A DNA stretch of 57,266 nt. It comes from SAR202 cluster bacterium AD-804-J14_MRT_500m. Lineage in GTDB: Bacteria > Chloroflexota > Dehalococcoidia > UBA3495 > GCA-2712585. Under the pieces are notes generated by a model. The model saw only the letters and a program-made list of their open reading frames with translations, was not told the origin of the DNA and searched no databases. Position numbers and translations under genes: made by a program. Below are positions 1-9,196 of the stretch, piece by piece (the first letter of the stretch is position 1; every line of letters starts with the position of its first letter). Location of the stretch: NCBI GenBank assembly GCA_009391275.1, contig VEXF01000009.1, positions 1 to 57,266 of the forward strand, given 5' to 3'.

Positions 1-40
1 CTAGCCGTGTGCTACCAAACTGCTGAGTTTAGTTACAGGT

Positions 41-130
41 TGGCGGAGGGGACAGGATTCGAACCTGCGATAGAGTCGCCCCTATAACGGTTTTCAAGAC
101 CGTCGCCTTAAGCCACTCGGCCACCCCTCC
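41..130 (-). tRNA. tRNA-Ser (anticodon UGA)
   Basis: On the minus strand the sequence folds as a type II tRNA. A 7-bp acceptor stem GGAGGGG/CCCCTCC is followed by G73 and an encoded CCA whose last base is the complement of position 41. The anticodon loop CTTGAAA carries TGA, which reads UCA serine codons. The variable arm is long, as in tRNA-Ser, and a standard GGTTCGAATCC T-arm is present. No gene partner lies downstream within the window. Confidence 0.96.
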
Positions 131-292
131 GCTATTACAATTCTATACGTAAACCTGACCAAATCCTACGGCAACAAAGACATCTCAGGAACTTCACAAA
201 CAACCTTCCTTGTACTATCCGGGGCACTGTGCCTGCAAAAATTAGAGGTGCTGTACCGACCGCGTATATCCTATTCCATAAACATGGCCATC

Positions 293-321
293 TTGCCCCG
301 CAGATATTGGACACCTATAAT
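293..321 (+). promoter_or_regulatory. Predicted sigma-70-type promoter
   Basis: TTGCCC (293-298) and a perfect TATAAT (316-321) are separated by 17 bases. The expected transcription start lies shortly before the small gene starting at 367, so this probably drives that gene and perhaps the deacetylase gene behind it. Confidence 0.6.
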
Positions 322-366
322 CGCCCCTGACGCTATTTTTGAAATCTCTGAATAGGAGTGCCCTAT

Positions 367-690
367 ATGTACATTGTTCGTCGTGTTGCCAAAACCCTGC
401 CAGGTAAGGCCTGGGAAGTTGCCGGACTTCTGAACAAAATTGTAGAAGCCTACGAAGAAACCGGGAGAACCAAAGCTCGTATCTACATCAGCGGCCAAGG
501 CACGCCTGGGAATCCTCCAACGGTCTACGCTGAATGGACTCAAGAACGAATAGAACCTACCGTCATGTCCAAGGTCCCAGCATCTGTCCGAGAAAATAAC
601 GCCAAGATGCAAGAGCTTCTCACTGAATATTCCATAGAGTTTTATGAATTAGCAACGCAGGAAAAAATGAAAGCTCGCGGAGTAGCTTAA
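367..690 (+). CDS. Small dimeric alpha-beta barrel-type protein
   Basis: A 107-residue soluble protein with no signal peptide or membrane segment. Its pattern of a beta strand (MYIVRRVAKTLPG), a helix around residues 15-35 and a strand (ARIYISG) resembles dimeric alpha-beta barrel (ABM/NIPSNAP-like) proteins, but I cannot name a function. The ATG at 367 is preferred over the GTG at 358 because AGGAG at about 353-357 is spaced correctly for it. It sits behind a good promoter and 81 bases before the deacetylase gene, so the two may be cotranscribed. A NIPSNAP protein also occurs at 5254, suggesting this fold is used repeatedly in the genome. Confidence 0.75.
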   Translation: MYIVRRVAKTLPGKAWEVAGLLNKIVEAYEETGRTKARIYISGQGTPGNPPTVYAEWTQERIEPTVMSKVPASVRENNAKMQELLTEYSIEFYELATQEKMKARGVA

Positions 691-771
691 AATCTTTTTA
701 CGAAAAACCTGTACGATATAGATGCGCTCAAGTTCACCGTAGAGAATCCAGGACCGAGAAGGGGGAGTGAT

Positions 772-1662
772 ATGACAGATCGAGACTTTATCGGCTATGG
801 ACCGAATCCCCCATCAATTCAGTGGCCTAATGGAGCTCGGATTGCTATCTCTTTAGTAGTCAACTACGAAGAAGGTTCAGAATACTCCCTTCTAGACGGG
901 GACGCTACTGGAGAAACCATGGGAGAAGCCCCATCCCCTGTACCGATCGGCCAAAGAGACCTAGCTAACGAGTCGTTCTTCGAGTACGGCAGTAGAGTTG
1001 GAGTTTGGCGGATTATGAACATATTTGATGAGTTCGATGTCAAATCCACATTCTACGCCTGCGGATTAGCTTTAGAACGCAATCCCGAAGTCGGCCCTGC
1101 GATAGCGAACCGGGGACACGAAGTCTTCGGACACGGGAACAGATGGGAAGAGTACTTCAAGATGGATCGAGACACCGAAAGAGAAGCAATTCGAAAAGGG
1201 GTCGAGTCTATAACTAAGGCGACTGGTCAACGCCCTTTAGGCTGGTATTGTCGATACGGTCCTAGCCTCAACACAAGGGCCCTAGTTGTAGAAGAGGGGG
1301 GATTCGAATATGACTGTAATGCTTACAATGATGACCTTCCTTATTACACCAGTGTCCAAGGAAAGCCTTGGCTAGTGATTCCATATTCCCTTGAAGTGAA
1401 TGACACCAAATTCTGGCGTGGAGGGATGACCAAGCCTAGCGATTGGTTAGAAGTAGCTAAAAATACATTTGATCTGCTGTACCGCGAAGGTGCAACACAT
1501 CCGAAGATGATGTCTGTAGGGTTACATTGTCGAATTATGGGGAAACCAGCCCGAGCGTCTGCACTGAGACAATTCATACAATACGCCAAGTCCAAACCCA
1601 ACGTTTGGTTCGCCCGACGCATAGAGATTGCCAGATGGTGGAAGGCAAACTATCCACCTTAA
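772..1662 (+). CDS. Polysaccharide deacetylase family protein, PuuE allantoinase-like
   Basis: A 296-residue cytoplasmic protein of the NodB/polysaccharide deacetylase superfamily. The opening GYGPNPPSIQWPNGARIA and the NYEEGSE segment match the PuuE (metal-independent allantoinase) branch, whose members hydrolyse cyclic amides or N-acyl groups rather than polysaccharides. HEVFGHGNRWEE around residue 120 holds the histidines of the family motif 2 region. The ATG follows GGGGGAG at ideal spacing. There are no purine catabolism genes nearby, so allantoin as substrate is not supported by context; another C-N hydrolase activity is equally possible. Confidence 0.85.
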   Translation: MTDRDFIGYGPNPPSIQWPNGARIAISLVVNYEEGSEYSLLDGDATGETMGEAPSPVPIGQRDLANESFFEYGSRVGVWRIMNIFDEFDVKSTFYACGLALERNPEVGPAIANRGHEVFGHGNRWEEYFKMDRDTEREAIRKGVESITKATGQRPLGWYCRYGPSLNTRALVVEEGGFEYDCNAYNDDLPYYTSVQGKPWLVIPYSLEVNDTKFWRGGMTKPSDWLEVAKNTFDLLYREGATHPKMMSVGLHCRIMGKPARASALRQFIQYAKSKPNVWFARRIEIARWWKANYPP

Positions 1663-1915
1663 CCAGGGTCCTGTTATATGGCTGCTGCTCCATCCCTCCA
1701 GTAACTAGCTCCGAGTCTCCCGTTGTGGCGGGTTAGGCATCGGACTTTTCAGCGGGCAGGGAACCTTGGTGATAGAGACGATTTCCGGTCAGAGCACGGA
1801 CCACCGGCCATATCCAACGACATCCTATGTCCATAAAAGTTGTCCGAAGGATACAATTATTAGAGGCCATATTAAAAGGCGGATCTCCTACAATATTGAT
1901 CAGGTATACAGGCTG
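1663..1915. other. Non-coding stretch upstream of the methyltransferase remnant
   Basis: Together with the remnant that follows, this forms about 520 bases without an intact gene. I see no tRNA, promoter of good quality or complete reading frame here. It could be decayed sequence from the same acquisition that left the methyltransferase fragment. Confidence 0.4.
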
Positions 1916-2209
1916 ATGATGATCGGATCTAAACTACAAACCATCTCTCTATTCTTGGGATGCGGAGGTCCAGATTTTGGGGCCGAGAAGGCAGGCGCAG
2001 AAGTCATCTTGGCAACAGATATCGATAAGGATTCAGTAGCGACTCTCCATAAATATTCTAAGGGCAAGGAAATAATAGAAGGTGATATAGCCGATATCTA
2101 ATCTTTCCCCAAAGCTGATTTATTAATAGGTGGCTATCCTTGCCGATCCGTTTCGCTCGGCGGTTGGGCCCTGGTACAACCGTCAATTACTCTGCCGGCC
2201 TCCAAGTAA
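1916..2209 (+). pseudogene. Remnant of a cytosine-5 DNA methyltransferase
   Basis: The reading frame from ATG 1916 shows SAM-binding motif I of C5 methyltransferases (SLFLGCGGPDFGAEKAG), then a motif II-like stretch (ATDIDKDSVAT). A TAA stop at 2099-2101 follows. Continuing in the same frame gives ADLLIGGYPCRSVSLGG, which is motif IV with the catalytic Pro-Cys but with Gln replaced by Arg. Similarity ends near 2163 and all later motifs are missing. The piece is therefore about one quarter of a Dcm-type enzyme with a nonsense codon. Its end overlaps the 3' end of the opposing MmgE/PrpD gene, and no restriction endonuclease is nearby. It is non-functional as it stands. Confidence 0.8.
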
Positions 2210-3550
2210 CTGCATTAATTCTCCTACGTTTGCCTCATACTCAAGATGCTCTACTCTAGAGATGACTTCTTCCTGATCGGCCTCAGTAACAAAATTTCTT
2301 GCGTATCGTCGAAATTTTTCCGCCATCTCCGAGAAAGTGTAAGGGTTAGTAGGTGCACCCTTCCAATCATTAGCTTGCAAGGTGAAAGTCTTGTCGGCAA
2401 TTGTTAGGACCACAATTGGTGGAGCTTCCATGGTAGATTCAGCTAAACCGGCGGTTGTAGATAGTTCTACCATGCCAGCCAAAGATCGTATATTGGGGTC
2501 CCACAACGTAGCTTCGCTAAACGATAAGGGATCTCCCACATCGCGAAGAAGCGCAATTGCCACAGAAAATGGAAGACTATATTGCGCTCCTAAGATTGAT
2601 GTAGGCTCCTTATCGCAGAATCTAGCCTCCATCATCTTTTCCGTACCTACTATCCTCACAGATTTGACTTGATCAGGATCAACCTGATTGTTTTGTAGAA
2701 AGCGCCATATAACATCAATCACAGCATGGAAAGAAGCATGGCATGGATACGCTTTTACTAGTATGTCAAGAAGTTTCCAATTCTCTCCCAATCCATCAAG
2801 AAGCAGATCGGGCTTCGGATCAGGAGAATACACCTGCAAAAATCCTCGATGCCCCTCTAGAACAGTGGATGGACCAGTGAATCCATTTGCAGCAAGCATG
2901 GCGCTTTCTAACCCAGTTTGGGCGCCACGAGCTACATGTATGCGCTTAGTCATAGCACCTTCTTTGACAAATTCCAATAATCCTGCCCCATGTGACCCTG
3001 CGATCCCCAAACTATGGATCATCTGTTGAGATTCTAATTTCAAGGCTTTGCCAGCTCCAATTGCTCCCCCAAAAGGAGCATTCGTCCCAGGGCCATGGAA
3101 TCCTCTTTTATCCTCCACAGATCTGGTAGCCGCCAATCCGATCCTACATATCACTTCATATCCTATCGCCGATGCAGACAAAAATGTGGCACCATCCAAA
3201 CGATTTCTTTGCGCAATTGCCATCACTGCAGGAAACACAGCTGCACTTGGATGACACGAACCAGGAAGGAAAGCATGATCGCACTCAAATCCACCGATCA
3301 TGGTCCCATTGACCAAAGCAGCGTACGAAGGGGTCGTAGTCTGGCTTGTGCCAAACAAAGAACAGGGACCGGTAGGTGAAACTTCATTCGCAAGCTTGGC
3401 TACCATGGCCGCCCAGGGGGTTGCAGACCCAACTAGACCCGCCGCCAAATTATCCAAAACGTACACTTTCATCGCTTGTACAACAGGGGCTGGCAAATCC
3501 CGATGCTCAGTTTGTACGGCAAATTCGGCTAGCTGTCTTGTCTCGTGCAA
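2183..3550 (-). CDS. MmgE/PrpD family protein
   Basis: A 455-residue cytoplasmic protein over the full length of the MmgE/PrpD family, which includes 2-methylcitrate dehydratase, cis-aconitate decarboxylase and iminodisuccinate epimerase. Recognisable segments are GGFECDHAFLPGSCHPSAAV near residues 82-102, the helical-domain signature TKRIHVARGAQTGLESAMLA, and KAYPCHASFH. The start is TTG at 3550 with AGGAG upstream. The TcuA-like flavoprotein gene ends 48 bases upstream on the same strand, so the two are probably one transcript. A role in dehydrating or isomerising a tricarboxylate-type acid is inferred from family and neighbour only. Confidence 0.9.
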   Translation of the reverse strand: MHETRQLAEFAVQTEHRDLPAPVVQAMKVYVLDNLAAGLVGSATPWAAMVAKLANEVSPTGPCSLFGTSQTTTPSYAALVNGTMIGGFECDHAFLPGSCHPSAAVFPAVMAIAQRNRLDGATFLSASAIGYEVICRIGLAATRSVEDKRGFHGPGTNAPFGGAIGAGKALKLESQQMIHSLGIAGSHGAGLLEFVKEGAMTKRIHVARGAQTGLESAMLAANGFTGPSTVLEGHRGFLQVYSPDPKPDLLLDGLGENWKLLDILVKAYPCHASFHAVIDVIWRFLQNNQVDPDQVKSVRIVGTEKMMEARFCDKEPTSILGAQYSLPFSVAIALLRDVGDPLSFSEATLWDPNIRSLAGMVELSTTAGLAESTMEAPPIVVLTIADKTFTLQANDWKGAPTNPYTFSEMAEKFRRYARNFVTEADQEEVISRVEHLEYEANVGELMQLLGGRQSN

Positions 3551-3598
3551 GAAAAGGCTCCTTTATCAGTACTAGTTTAATCTATATTCCTTAGCCGT

Positions 3599-5086
3599 TT
3601 ACCCATTAGCGAATGTGGCAGCGTTTGCGCCAGCAATTCGTCCAAAAACTGCCCCTCGCATTAGCCCTGAGCCGCCCGGATAGTTATGATAAAAGAAGTC
3701 CCCGGTTATTTCCCCGGTGGCAAACAATCCCGGCATTGGATTGTCTTCAGTATCGATAACCCGCGCGTCAGGATCTATTTGAACACCCCCGTAGGTAAAA
3801 GTGATCCCGCATGCTACTGGATAAGAGGTATAAGGTGGCGAGTCAATAAGCGTGGCCCAGTTGGATTTCGCTGGTTCCAGTCCCGCCGTACATTTGCCGT
3901 CCTTTTTTGTGGAATCAAAATCCCCTGGTTGCACCGCAGCATTATAGGCATCGATGGTACTTACCATTTCAGCCACTGGGAGACCTAGACCTTCAGCCAA
4001 TCCTGATATAGTTTCGGAAACAACGGGAGTCCCTGTGGAATATCGTTCCTCTAACAGATGAATTGTTTTAGCATCGAATATTTGATATGCGATCGCACCC
4101 GGCTGATTGAGAATAGCACGGCCCGTTTTAGCATAGGTCAGTCCCCCTAAGTCTTCACCTTCATCTACAAACCTTTTACCTAAAGAATTGACCATTATCG
4201 AATACGGATATGATAGGCGATTGGTTCTATCGGTAAGACGCAAATCCCCCATGGCTGGAGCATCCCCATCAATTGGCGTCGCATGACAACCTTGCCAATG
4301 GCCTACAGGTTTAGCACCAATTTCTAGGGCCATTCGCAACGTCTCACCAGTATTGTAACGAGTACCACGAACTTTCACTTGATCCCAACCAGTTCCCAAA
4401 TAACGCGCCCGCATTTCCGCATTGGCTTCGAATCCACCCGAGGCTAAGACTACAGCCTTGGTCAACACATCCTCCATACCATTAGGCGTTTGTAGGCTAA
4501 CACCACATACACTGCCCTGTTGATCTTGCATCAAACGAGTCATCTTGGCCTGATAGGATACTTCGATGCCGGAATTCTCGACGGCTCTAAACAAATATGC
4601 CATCAGTCCTACCCCTTTGTTCTTGGATTCCAAAACAGTCCCTGGATTAAATCGGAGGCTTTCTTCCGACTTAACCGACCAAAGCGCAGTCCAGTCCCAT
4701 TCCACTCCTAAATCCGTCATCCATGTCATAGTGTCGTAGGATTTTTGAGTTAAAACCTGCAGCAACTGAGTACTTGATTGTCCACGACTAGTACTCATGA
4801 TGTCATCTAAGTAACGTTCTGACTCGTATGGCTCCACCTCGACCCGCTCCCAATCGTTAGGAATTACATCTGGCCGAAGCGGCTTTAAATCTTCTAGACT
4901 TTCATAAGCAAATCTGAACAAACCACCGCTGAATCGACTGTTTCCCCCACGGAACGAGTGAGGGGCTTTCTCCAACACAAGAACTTTTGCACCAGACTGA
5001 CTAGCAGACATCGCCGTAGTAAGAGCAGCATTCCCAGCCCCAACAACCACTACATCATATTTGATTCCTGCTTTCGAGTTTGCCAT
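3599..5086 (-). CDS. FAD-dependent dehydrogenase, tricarballylate dehydrogenase (TcuA)-like
   Basis: A 495-residue flavoprotein of the fumarate reductase/succinate dehydrogenase flavoprotein superfamily. The FAD-binding Rossmann motif VVVGAGNAA lies at residues 13-21, followed by EKAPHSFRGGNSRFSGG and a C-terminal FAD-contact motif YPGGSGLMRGAVFGRIAG. TcuA oxidises tricarballylate to cis-aconitate and normally passes electrons to the membrane protein TcuB; no tcuB is nearby. AGGGTGA precedes the ATG. A clear paralogue lies at 42141-43625. Adjacent MmgE/PrpD suggests action on a tricarboxylic or related organic acid, but the substrate is unknown. Confidence 0.88.
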   Translation of the reverse strand: MANSKAGIKYDVVVVGAGNAALTTAMSASQSGAKVLVLEKAPHSFRGGNSRFSGGLFRFAYESLEDLKPLRPDVIPNDWERVEVEPYESERYLDDIMSTSRGQSSTQLLQVLTQKSYDTMTWMTDLGVEWDWTALWSVKSEESLRFNPGTVLESKNKGVGLMAYLFRAVENSGIEVSYQAKMTRLMQDQQGSVCGVSLQTPNGMEDVLTKAVVLASGGFEANAEMRARYLGTGWDQVKVRGTRYNTGETLRMALEIGAKPVGHWQGCHATPIDGDAPAMGDLRLTDRTNRLSYPYSIMVNSLGKRFVDEGEDLGGLTYAKTGRAILNQPGAIAYQIFDAKTIHLLEERYSTGTPVVSETISGLAEGLGLPVAEMVSTIDAYNAAVQPGDFDSTKKDGKCTAGLEPAKSNWATLIDSPPYTSYPVACGITFTYGGVQIDPDARVIDTEDNPMPGLFATGEITGDFFYHNYPGGSGLMRGAVFGRIAGANAATFANG

Positions 5087-5188
5087 CCGGTCACCCTGCC
5101 TCTCATATCGTCTAATCTAGTGAAACCGGTTGCAATTTACCTTCATTCGGTCATAAGAGCAAGATGTCAAATTAGTCCTGCAGGAATT

Positions 5189-5217
5189 TTGACACTTTTT
5201 ATGGCTCTTGATAGACT
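5189..5217 (+). promoter_or_regulatory. Predicted sigma-70-type promoter
   Basis: A perfect TTGACA (5189-5194) and TAGACT (5212-5217) are separated by 17 bases, 36 bases before the NIPSNAP gene at 5254. The region lies between divergent genes and so probably also holds the flavoprotein promoter on the other strand, where TTGCTC and TAAATT are a weaker 17-base-spaced pair. Confidence 0.65.
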
Positions 5218-5253
5218 CGAGCAAAGTTAGAGATAGACGATAGAGGTACAGTT

Positions 5254-5868
5254 ATGATCTATGAACTCCGTACATACACACTCAAATCAGGCGCAGTCCC
5301 CGGGTACGAGAAGGTATTCGGTGAACGTCTACGCTATCGTGAGAAACATTCAAAAATGGCCGGATTTTGGCACACTGAAGTAGGTCCTTTAAATCAAGTG
5401 CTCCATCTGTGGCCGTATGACGACCTGAAACATCGAACTGACGTTCGAGCAGCAGGAGCACAGGAAACGCAATGGCCTCCACCTAGCGAAGGCAACCTTG
5501 TGAATATGGAAAGCGAGATCCTTATTCCTGCACCTTTCATGCGTTCGTTAGAGGCAGCTAATCACGGCGGGCTGTATGAGTTGAGGATGTACACATATCA
5601 ACCAGGCTCATTACCAGAGGTTTTAAACAGATTTGGGGAATCAGTAGAAGCAAGAGAAAAGATTTCTCCATTAGTTGGGGTGTGGACTACAGAGCTTGGA
5701 TCACTAAACAAACTTTACCATTTATGGGCTTACAAAGATGGCAATGACCGTGACGAAAAGAGGGCTGCTTCTCGTCAACTTCCCAATTGGCCTCCCGATA
5801 CCAGCGAATTTTTAATGAAGATGGAAAATAAATTCCTCATCCCAGCACCGTTTTCTCCACTTCGATAG
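5254..5868 (+). CDS. NIPSNAP family protein with two tandem domains
   Basis: A 204-residue soluble protein made of two NIPSNAP-type ferredoxin-fold domains. Each starts with a near-identical motif, MIYELRTYTLKSGAVPGYE at residue 1 and LYELRMYTYQPGSLPE near residue 107, and each ends in an L-I-P-A-P-F motif. The internal duplication is plain in the sequence. NIPSNAP proteins form small barrels and have no settled enzymatic role. RBS AGAGGT and the strong promoter at 5189 support the start. It leads a run of plus-strand genes with a luciferase-like oxidoreductase and an alpha/beta hydrolase. Confidence 0.9.
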   Translation: MIYELRTYTLKSGAVPGYEKVFGERLRYREKHSKMAGFWHTEVGPLNQVLHLWPYDDLKHRTDVRAAGAQETQWPPPSEGNLVNMESEILIPAPFMRSLEAANHGGLYELRMYTYQPGSLPEVLNRFGESVEAREKISPLVGVWTTELGSLNKLYHLWAYKDGNDRDEKRAASRQLPNWPPDTSEFLMKMENKFLIPAPFSPLR

Positions 5869-5958
5869 GGCCAATCATGATCCGATTCTCCATCCTGCTT
5901 TGACATACGCAATGGTTATTCGTATTTTGAATGATCTACAAATCCTCGGGGTCCATCT

Positions 5959-6816
5959 ATGAACATAGGAATCCTGGCATCACCAGCAACGAGTGCGATA
6001 GACATAGCATTCACGGCTAAGACAACCGAAGAGTTGGGGTTCGATTCTATCTGGTGCGCTGAGCATCCAATAATCCCCGTCCGTTACTCGACACCTTATC
6101 CAGGATCATCAGACGGGATAATCCCAGACAACTATCACCACATCGTGGATCCCTTCATATTTCTAGCCCGAGCGTCAGGAGTAACCCGCCGCATTAAACT
6201 CGGCACCGGAGTATGCCTGATTCCAGAACGAAACCCTCTACTACTAGCAAAGATAGTGTCCACTCTCGATCATTTCAGTGACGGACGTTTCGTTTTCGGC
6301 ATTGGAACCGGATGGCTCAGAGAACAAGTAGAGATAATGGGAGGAGACTTCGAGCATCGCTGGAGTCAGACCAAAGAATCGCTCGAAGCTATGAAAGTTC
6401 TATGGGCCGAAGACGCTGCTGAGTACCACGGTCAATACATTAACTTTCCGGCGGTAAAATCATTCCCAAAACCAATCCAGAAACCGCATCCGCCAATCCT
6501 ATTTGGTGGCAGTGCAAAAAATATCTTTAAGCGTATAGTAGACCACGGTGATGGTTGGCTACCAAATCGCGCCACTCCTGACGATATCGCCCAAGCTAAA
6601 ACTACCATCAACAATTTATGCAAACGGACTGGCCGCGATCCATCTACTATTTCCATCACAGTGTTTCATATCTTTGGTCCTCCAGACAATCCTCGACTCA
6701 TCCAGGCATTTTTTTCCGCTGGGGCAGATAGAGTTGTTGTACGACCTAAAGACGTTGGCACAGAAGATGAAATGTTTGCAGAACTCCATCGCCTGGCGAC
6801 TTTATTGGTCAAATAA
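5959..6816 (+). CDS. Luciferase-like (LLM class) F420/FMN-dependent oxidoreductase
   Basis: A 285-residue TIM-barrel enzyme of the bacterial luciferase superfamily. The N terminus MNIGILASPATSAIDIA, the barrel segment FDSIWCAEHPIIP, VCLIPERNPLLLAKIVSTLD and the FGIGTGWLREQ motif match the F420-dependent LLM subgroup. Members use reduced F420 or FMN for hydride transfer or oxygenation of organic substrates. The ATG lies 90 bases after the NIPSNAP gene. A second luciferase-family enzyme of a different subgroup lies at 12538-13656. Cofactor choice cannot be fixed from sequence alone. Confidence 0.88.
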   Translation: MNIGILASPATSAIDIAFTAKTTEELGFDSIWCAEHPIIPVRYSTPYPGSSDGIIPDNYHHIVDPFIFLARASGVTRRIKLGTGVCLIPERNPLLLAKIVSTLDHFSDGRFVFGIGTGWLREQVEIMGGDFEHRWSQTKESLEAMKVLWAEDAAEYHGQYINFPAVKSFPKPIQKPHPPILFGGSAKNIFKRIVDHGDGWLPNRATPDDIAQAKTTINNLCKRTGRDPSTISITVFHIFGPPDNPRLIQAFFSAGADRVVVRPKDVGTEDEMFAELHRLATLLVK

Positions 6817-6866
6817 GGCATGTAAGAATTCCAACAATCATCAAAATTGATGCCCCGGAGGTAGGA

Positions 6867-7619
6867 ATGCAAAACCCACAACCAACCTCGGCCGAAAAAA
6901 CTATGGCTCGATACATGACGGGGGAAGTAGACCAAAACTTAGTGCCAATGCGTGTGGATCGTATAAGTTTGGAGCCGGCGCTAGATGATAACAACGGTCA
7001 AGGATTGACCTTGCACACAACTCACGGAAACTTGGGTGCAATTTGGCATGAAGCCCAAGGCTCCGCGAGAGCAGTGGTATTGGCAAGTGGTGCTGGCGGT
7101 GGATTTAATGGTCCAGGCAGGGTGTTTTATACTCAATTTGCCGAGGATTTGAGGCAAATTGGCATCTCTGCATTACGAGTCGACTACCGACACCCGGCCG
7201 ATCTAGTCCCCAGTGGTATTGACGTACTGGGCGGCATAGATTTTTTAAAATCCAAAGGCTACGGACCAGCAGTGGTAGTCGGACATTCTTTTGGGGGAGC
7301 AGTAGTCATAGCAGCAGGTGCTGCGAGCCCTCATTGTTGTGGAGTAGTATCCCTAGCCGGACAAACTCAAGGAGCTTATAGAGCAGGCATGGTATCGCCC
7401 AGACCTTTATTGATCGTCCACGGTGAACGTGACACTAGGCTCCCGGTTCTTTGCGCCATACAAATCCATAGCTGGGCTGCGCATCCTAAGCAAATAGTCA
7501 TTTATCCAAACGCAGAGCACAGCTTGTTAGAACACCGCGACGAACTAGAACTTCTCCTGAAAGAATGGATCCCTGAAACATTCCAGAAAGCCATCACCGA
7601 ACAAGCCAATCAGATCTAA
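6867..7619 (+). CDS. Alpha/beta hydrolase (dienelactone hydrolase-like)
   Basis: A 250-residue alpha/beta hydrolase. The nucleophile elbow GHSFGG places Ser141, HGERD gives the acid Asp189, and NAEHSL gives His218, so the catalytic triad is complete. An unusual 50-residue N-terminal extension precedes the core. GGAGGTAGGA sits just before the ATG. It follows the luciferase-like gene by 50 bases and is probably cotranscribed; an ester or lactone made by that oxidoreductase is a plausible but unproven substrate. Confidence 0.85.
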   Translation: MQNPQPTSAEKTMARYMTGEVDQNLVPMRVDRISLEPALDDNNGQGLTLHTTHGNLGAIWHEAQGSARAVVLASGAGGGFNGPGRVFYTQFAEDLRQIGISALRVDYRHPADLVPSGIDVLGGIDFLKSKGYGPAVVVGHSFGGAVVIAAGAASPHCCGVVSLAGQTQGAYRAGMVSPRPLLIVHGERDTRLPVLCAIQIHSWAAHPKQIVIYPNAEHSLLEHRDELELLLKEWIPETFQKAITEQANQI

Positions 7620-7649
7620 ACTATCATCTCGTCAAATAATCTGAAGGCG

Positions 7650-8114
7650 TTAAGTAAATCTGACTTTTGACCAACCCTCTTCAAACGGTGTGCGAAATAA
7701 TCGCTTCGCGACTTTCTTGCTAAACATCCACTTATCGTCTCGACGAATATATTCCTCGTTGTCGACCCCAGCCATCCAATGCGCCCCATTGTTGTAACCC
7801 ATGATACAGGGCATGAAAGTAAACCATCGGGCTTTGGCTGTGTTCCCGTTTACTTCAATTTTTGGATTTATATTGTAATGAACTGCGAAGGTGAAGATCT
7901 TAGAAGCTCCTTTAAAAAACTCCCTTATCTCTTCTCGCCCGTTGTATGTTCCCAAACCTTCACTCTCCCAAACCGCGTCTTCTGTAAATAACACTGCTAT
8001 CTTGTCAGCATCGTAATTATTATCACAAAGTGCTGCGTACTCAGCCTTTAAATTACGGATAGCTTCTACATCTTCGAGTGCTCTAATCCTTGCTTCCAAT
8101 TCTTCATGACTCAT
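7650..8114 (-). CDS. SnoaL/NTF2-like family protein
   Basis: A 154-residue protein with the NTF2-like cone fold signature: an N-terminal helix (ELEARIRALEDVEAIRNL) followed by AEYAALCDNNYDADKIAVLF and EDAVWESEGLGTYNGREEIREFF. Family members are polyketide cyclases, small dehydratases or ligand-binding proteins. The active-site type cannot be read from the sequence. It is convergent with the hydrolase gene and 50 bases downstream of the aldo/keto reductase gene on the same strand. Confidence 0.85.
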   Translation of the reverse strand: MSHEELEARIRALEDVEAIRNLKAEYAALCDNNYDADKIAVLFTEDAVWESEGLGTYNGREEIREFFKGASKIFTFAVHYNINPKIEVNGNTAKARWFTFMPCIMGYNNGAHWMAGVDNEEYIRRDDKWMFSKKVAKRLFRTPFEEGWSKVRFT

Positions 8115-8164
8115 TTCTATAGGCCCCCAAAATTTTCCGCCGATTGTAACACAGTGTTGATCCG

Positions 8165-9184
8165 TTAGATTCTATACTCGTCTCCGCAATCACCGATCGT
8201 GTCCATCAAGTTGCGAGACTTCTTTAGTATTGTCTCTAAATTCTCTAGATCATCGCAATCTAAATGGAAATTTCCGATCCTGCGGTTATCTTCAATGTGG
8301 TCAACAATCCCTAGGCGGGCTCCTACAATTACACCCGCTACAGCCGGCCTATCTAATATATATCTTACCGCGACATTGGCCACACTTACGGAGTGCTTAT
8401 CGGCGATTCCTCTAGCAACAAGTAATAATTCCTGAAATAATTCCCACCCACCCCATGCATCTATCATCTGCTTATATTTCTTCAGACTAGCCGTGTTCAA
8501 TTCAAAAGCCTGGGGTTCAGCAGATCCCAAATACCTGTCTGTCAGTAGACCTCCGCAAACCGTTCCATATGCCAATATATGAACCCCGTTGGATTGACAT
8601 AGCAACGCCATCTGATTTTCTGGACGACGATCTATCATCGAATATTGCACTTGGTTCGACACAACAGATATGCCTTTACTAAGAATTTGGCCCAGCCTCT
8701 CCGTGTCAAAATTGGTTAACCCTAAATTGGTAATTCTTCCTCCCGCTTTAATGTCGGACAGAAAATCTAATGCCTGGAGGTACCTGTTGTCGTCATAGTC
8801 CCACCAATGAAACTGGAGGAGATCCAGACGCTCTACACCCATTCGTCTCAACGATCTTGTGATAGCTTGTCGAACTATATCTTTAGAAATTGATGCCGAC
8901 GAGGGAACCCATTTAGTAAAAACCCGTAGCTTCGACAAAAGCTCATCTTCCTTTGCGTTGAGTAATTGCCTTCGAAATTCGCCAATGAACTCCTCAGCCG
9001 GACCATAATGGTCTGCTACATCCCACGTATTAAACCCAGATTCAGCGTATTCAAACATACTTAGAACAGCTGCTTCTGGTTGGATGAGGCCATGCGCGCC
9101 AGATACCTGCCAGAGTCCTGTCAGCAAACCAGAGATGGGCATATCACCGATAAACCTCACATTGTCGCTTGTAGATGAAATCAC
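8165..9184 (-). CDS. Aldo/keto reductase
   Basis: A 339-residue (alpha/beta)8 aldo/keto reductase. The catalytic tetrad is visible as Asp55 and Tyr60 (DVADHYG), Lys91 (VFTKWVP) and His126 (LLQFHWWD). A late IVGARL segment fits NADPH phosphate binding. GTG start at 9184 is preceded by AAGGA. It ends 12 bases after the aminotransferase gene on the same strand, so the two likely form an operon. The specific carbonyl substrate is unknown. Confidence 0.9.
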   Translation of the reverse strand: MISSTSDNVRFIGDMPISGLLTGLWQVSGAHGLIQPEAAVLSMFEYAESGFNTWDVADHYGPAEEFIGEFRRQLLNAKEDELLSKLRVFTKWVPSSASISKDIVRQAITRSLRRMGVERLDLLQFHWWDYDDNRYLQALDFLSDIKAGGRITNLGLTNFDTERLGQILSKGISVVSNQVQYSMIDRRPENQMALLCQSNGVHILAYGTVCGGLLTDRYLGSAEPQAFELNTASLKKYKQMIDAWGGWELFQELLLVARGIADKHSVSVANVAVRYILDRPAVAGVIVGARLGIVDHIEDNRRIGNFHLDCDDLENLETILKKSRNLMDTIGDCGDEYRI

Positions 9185-9196
9185 AAAGTTATCCTT

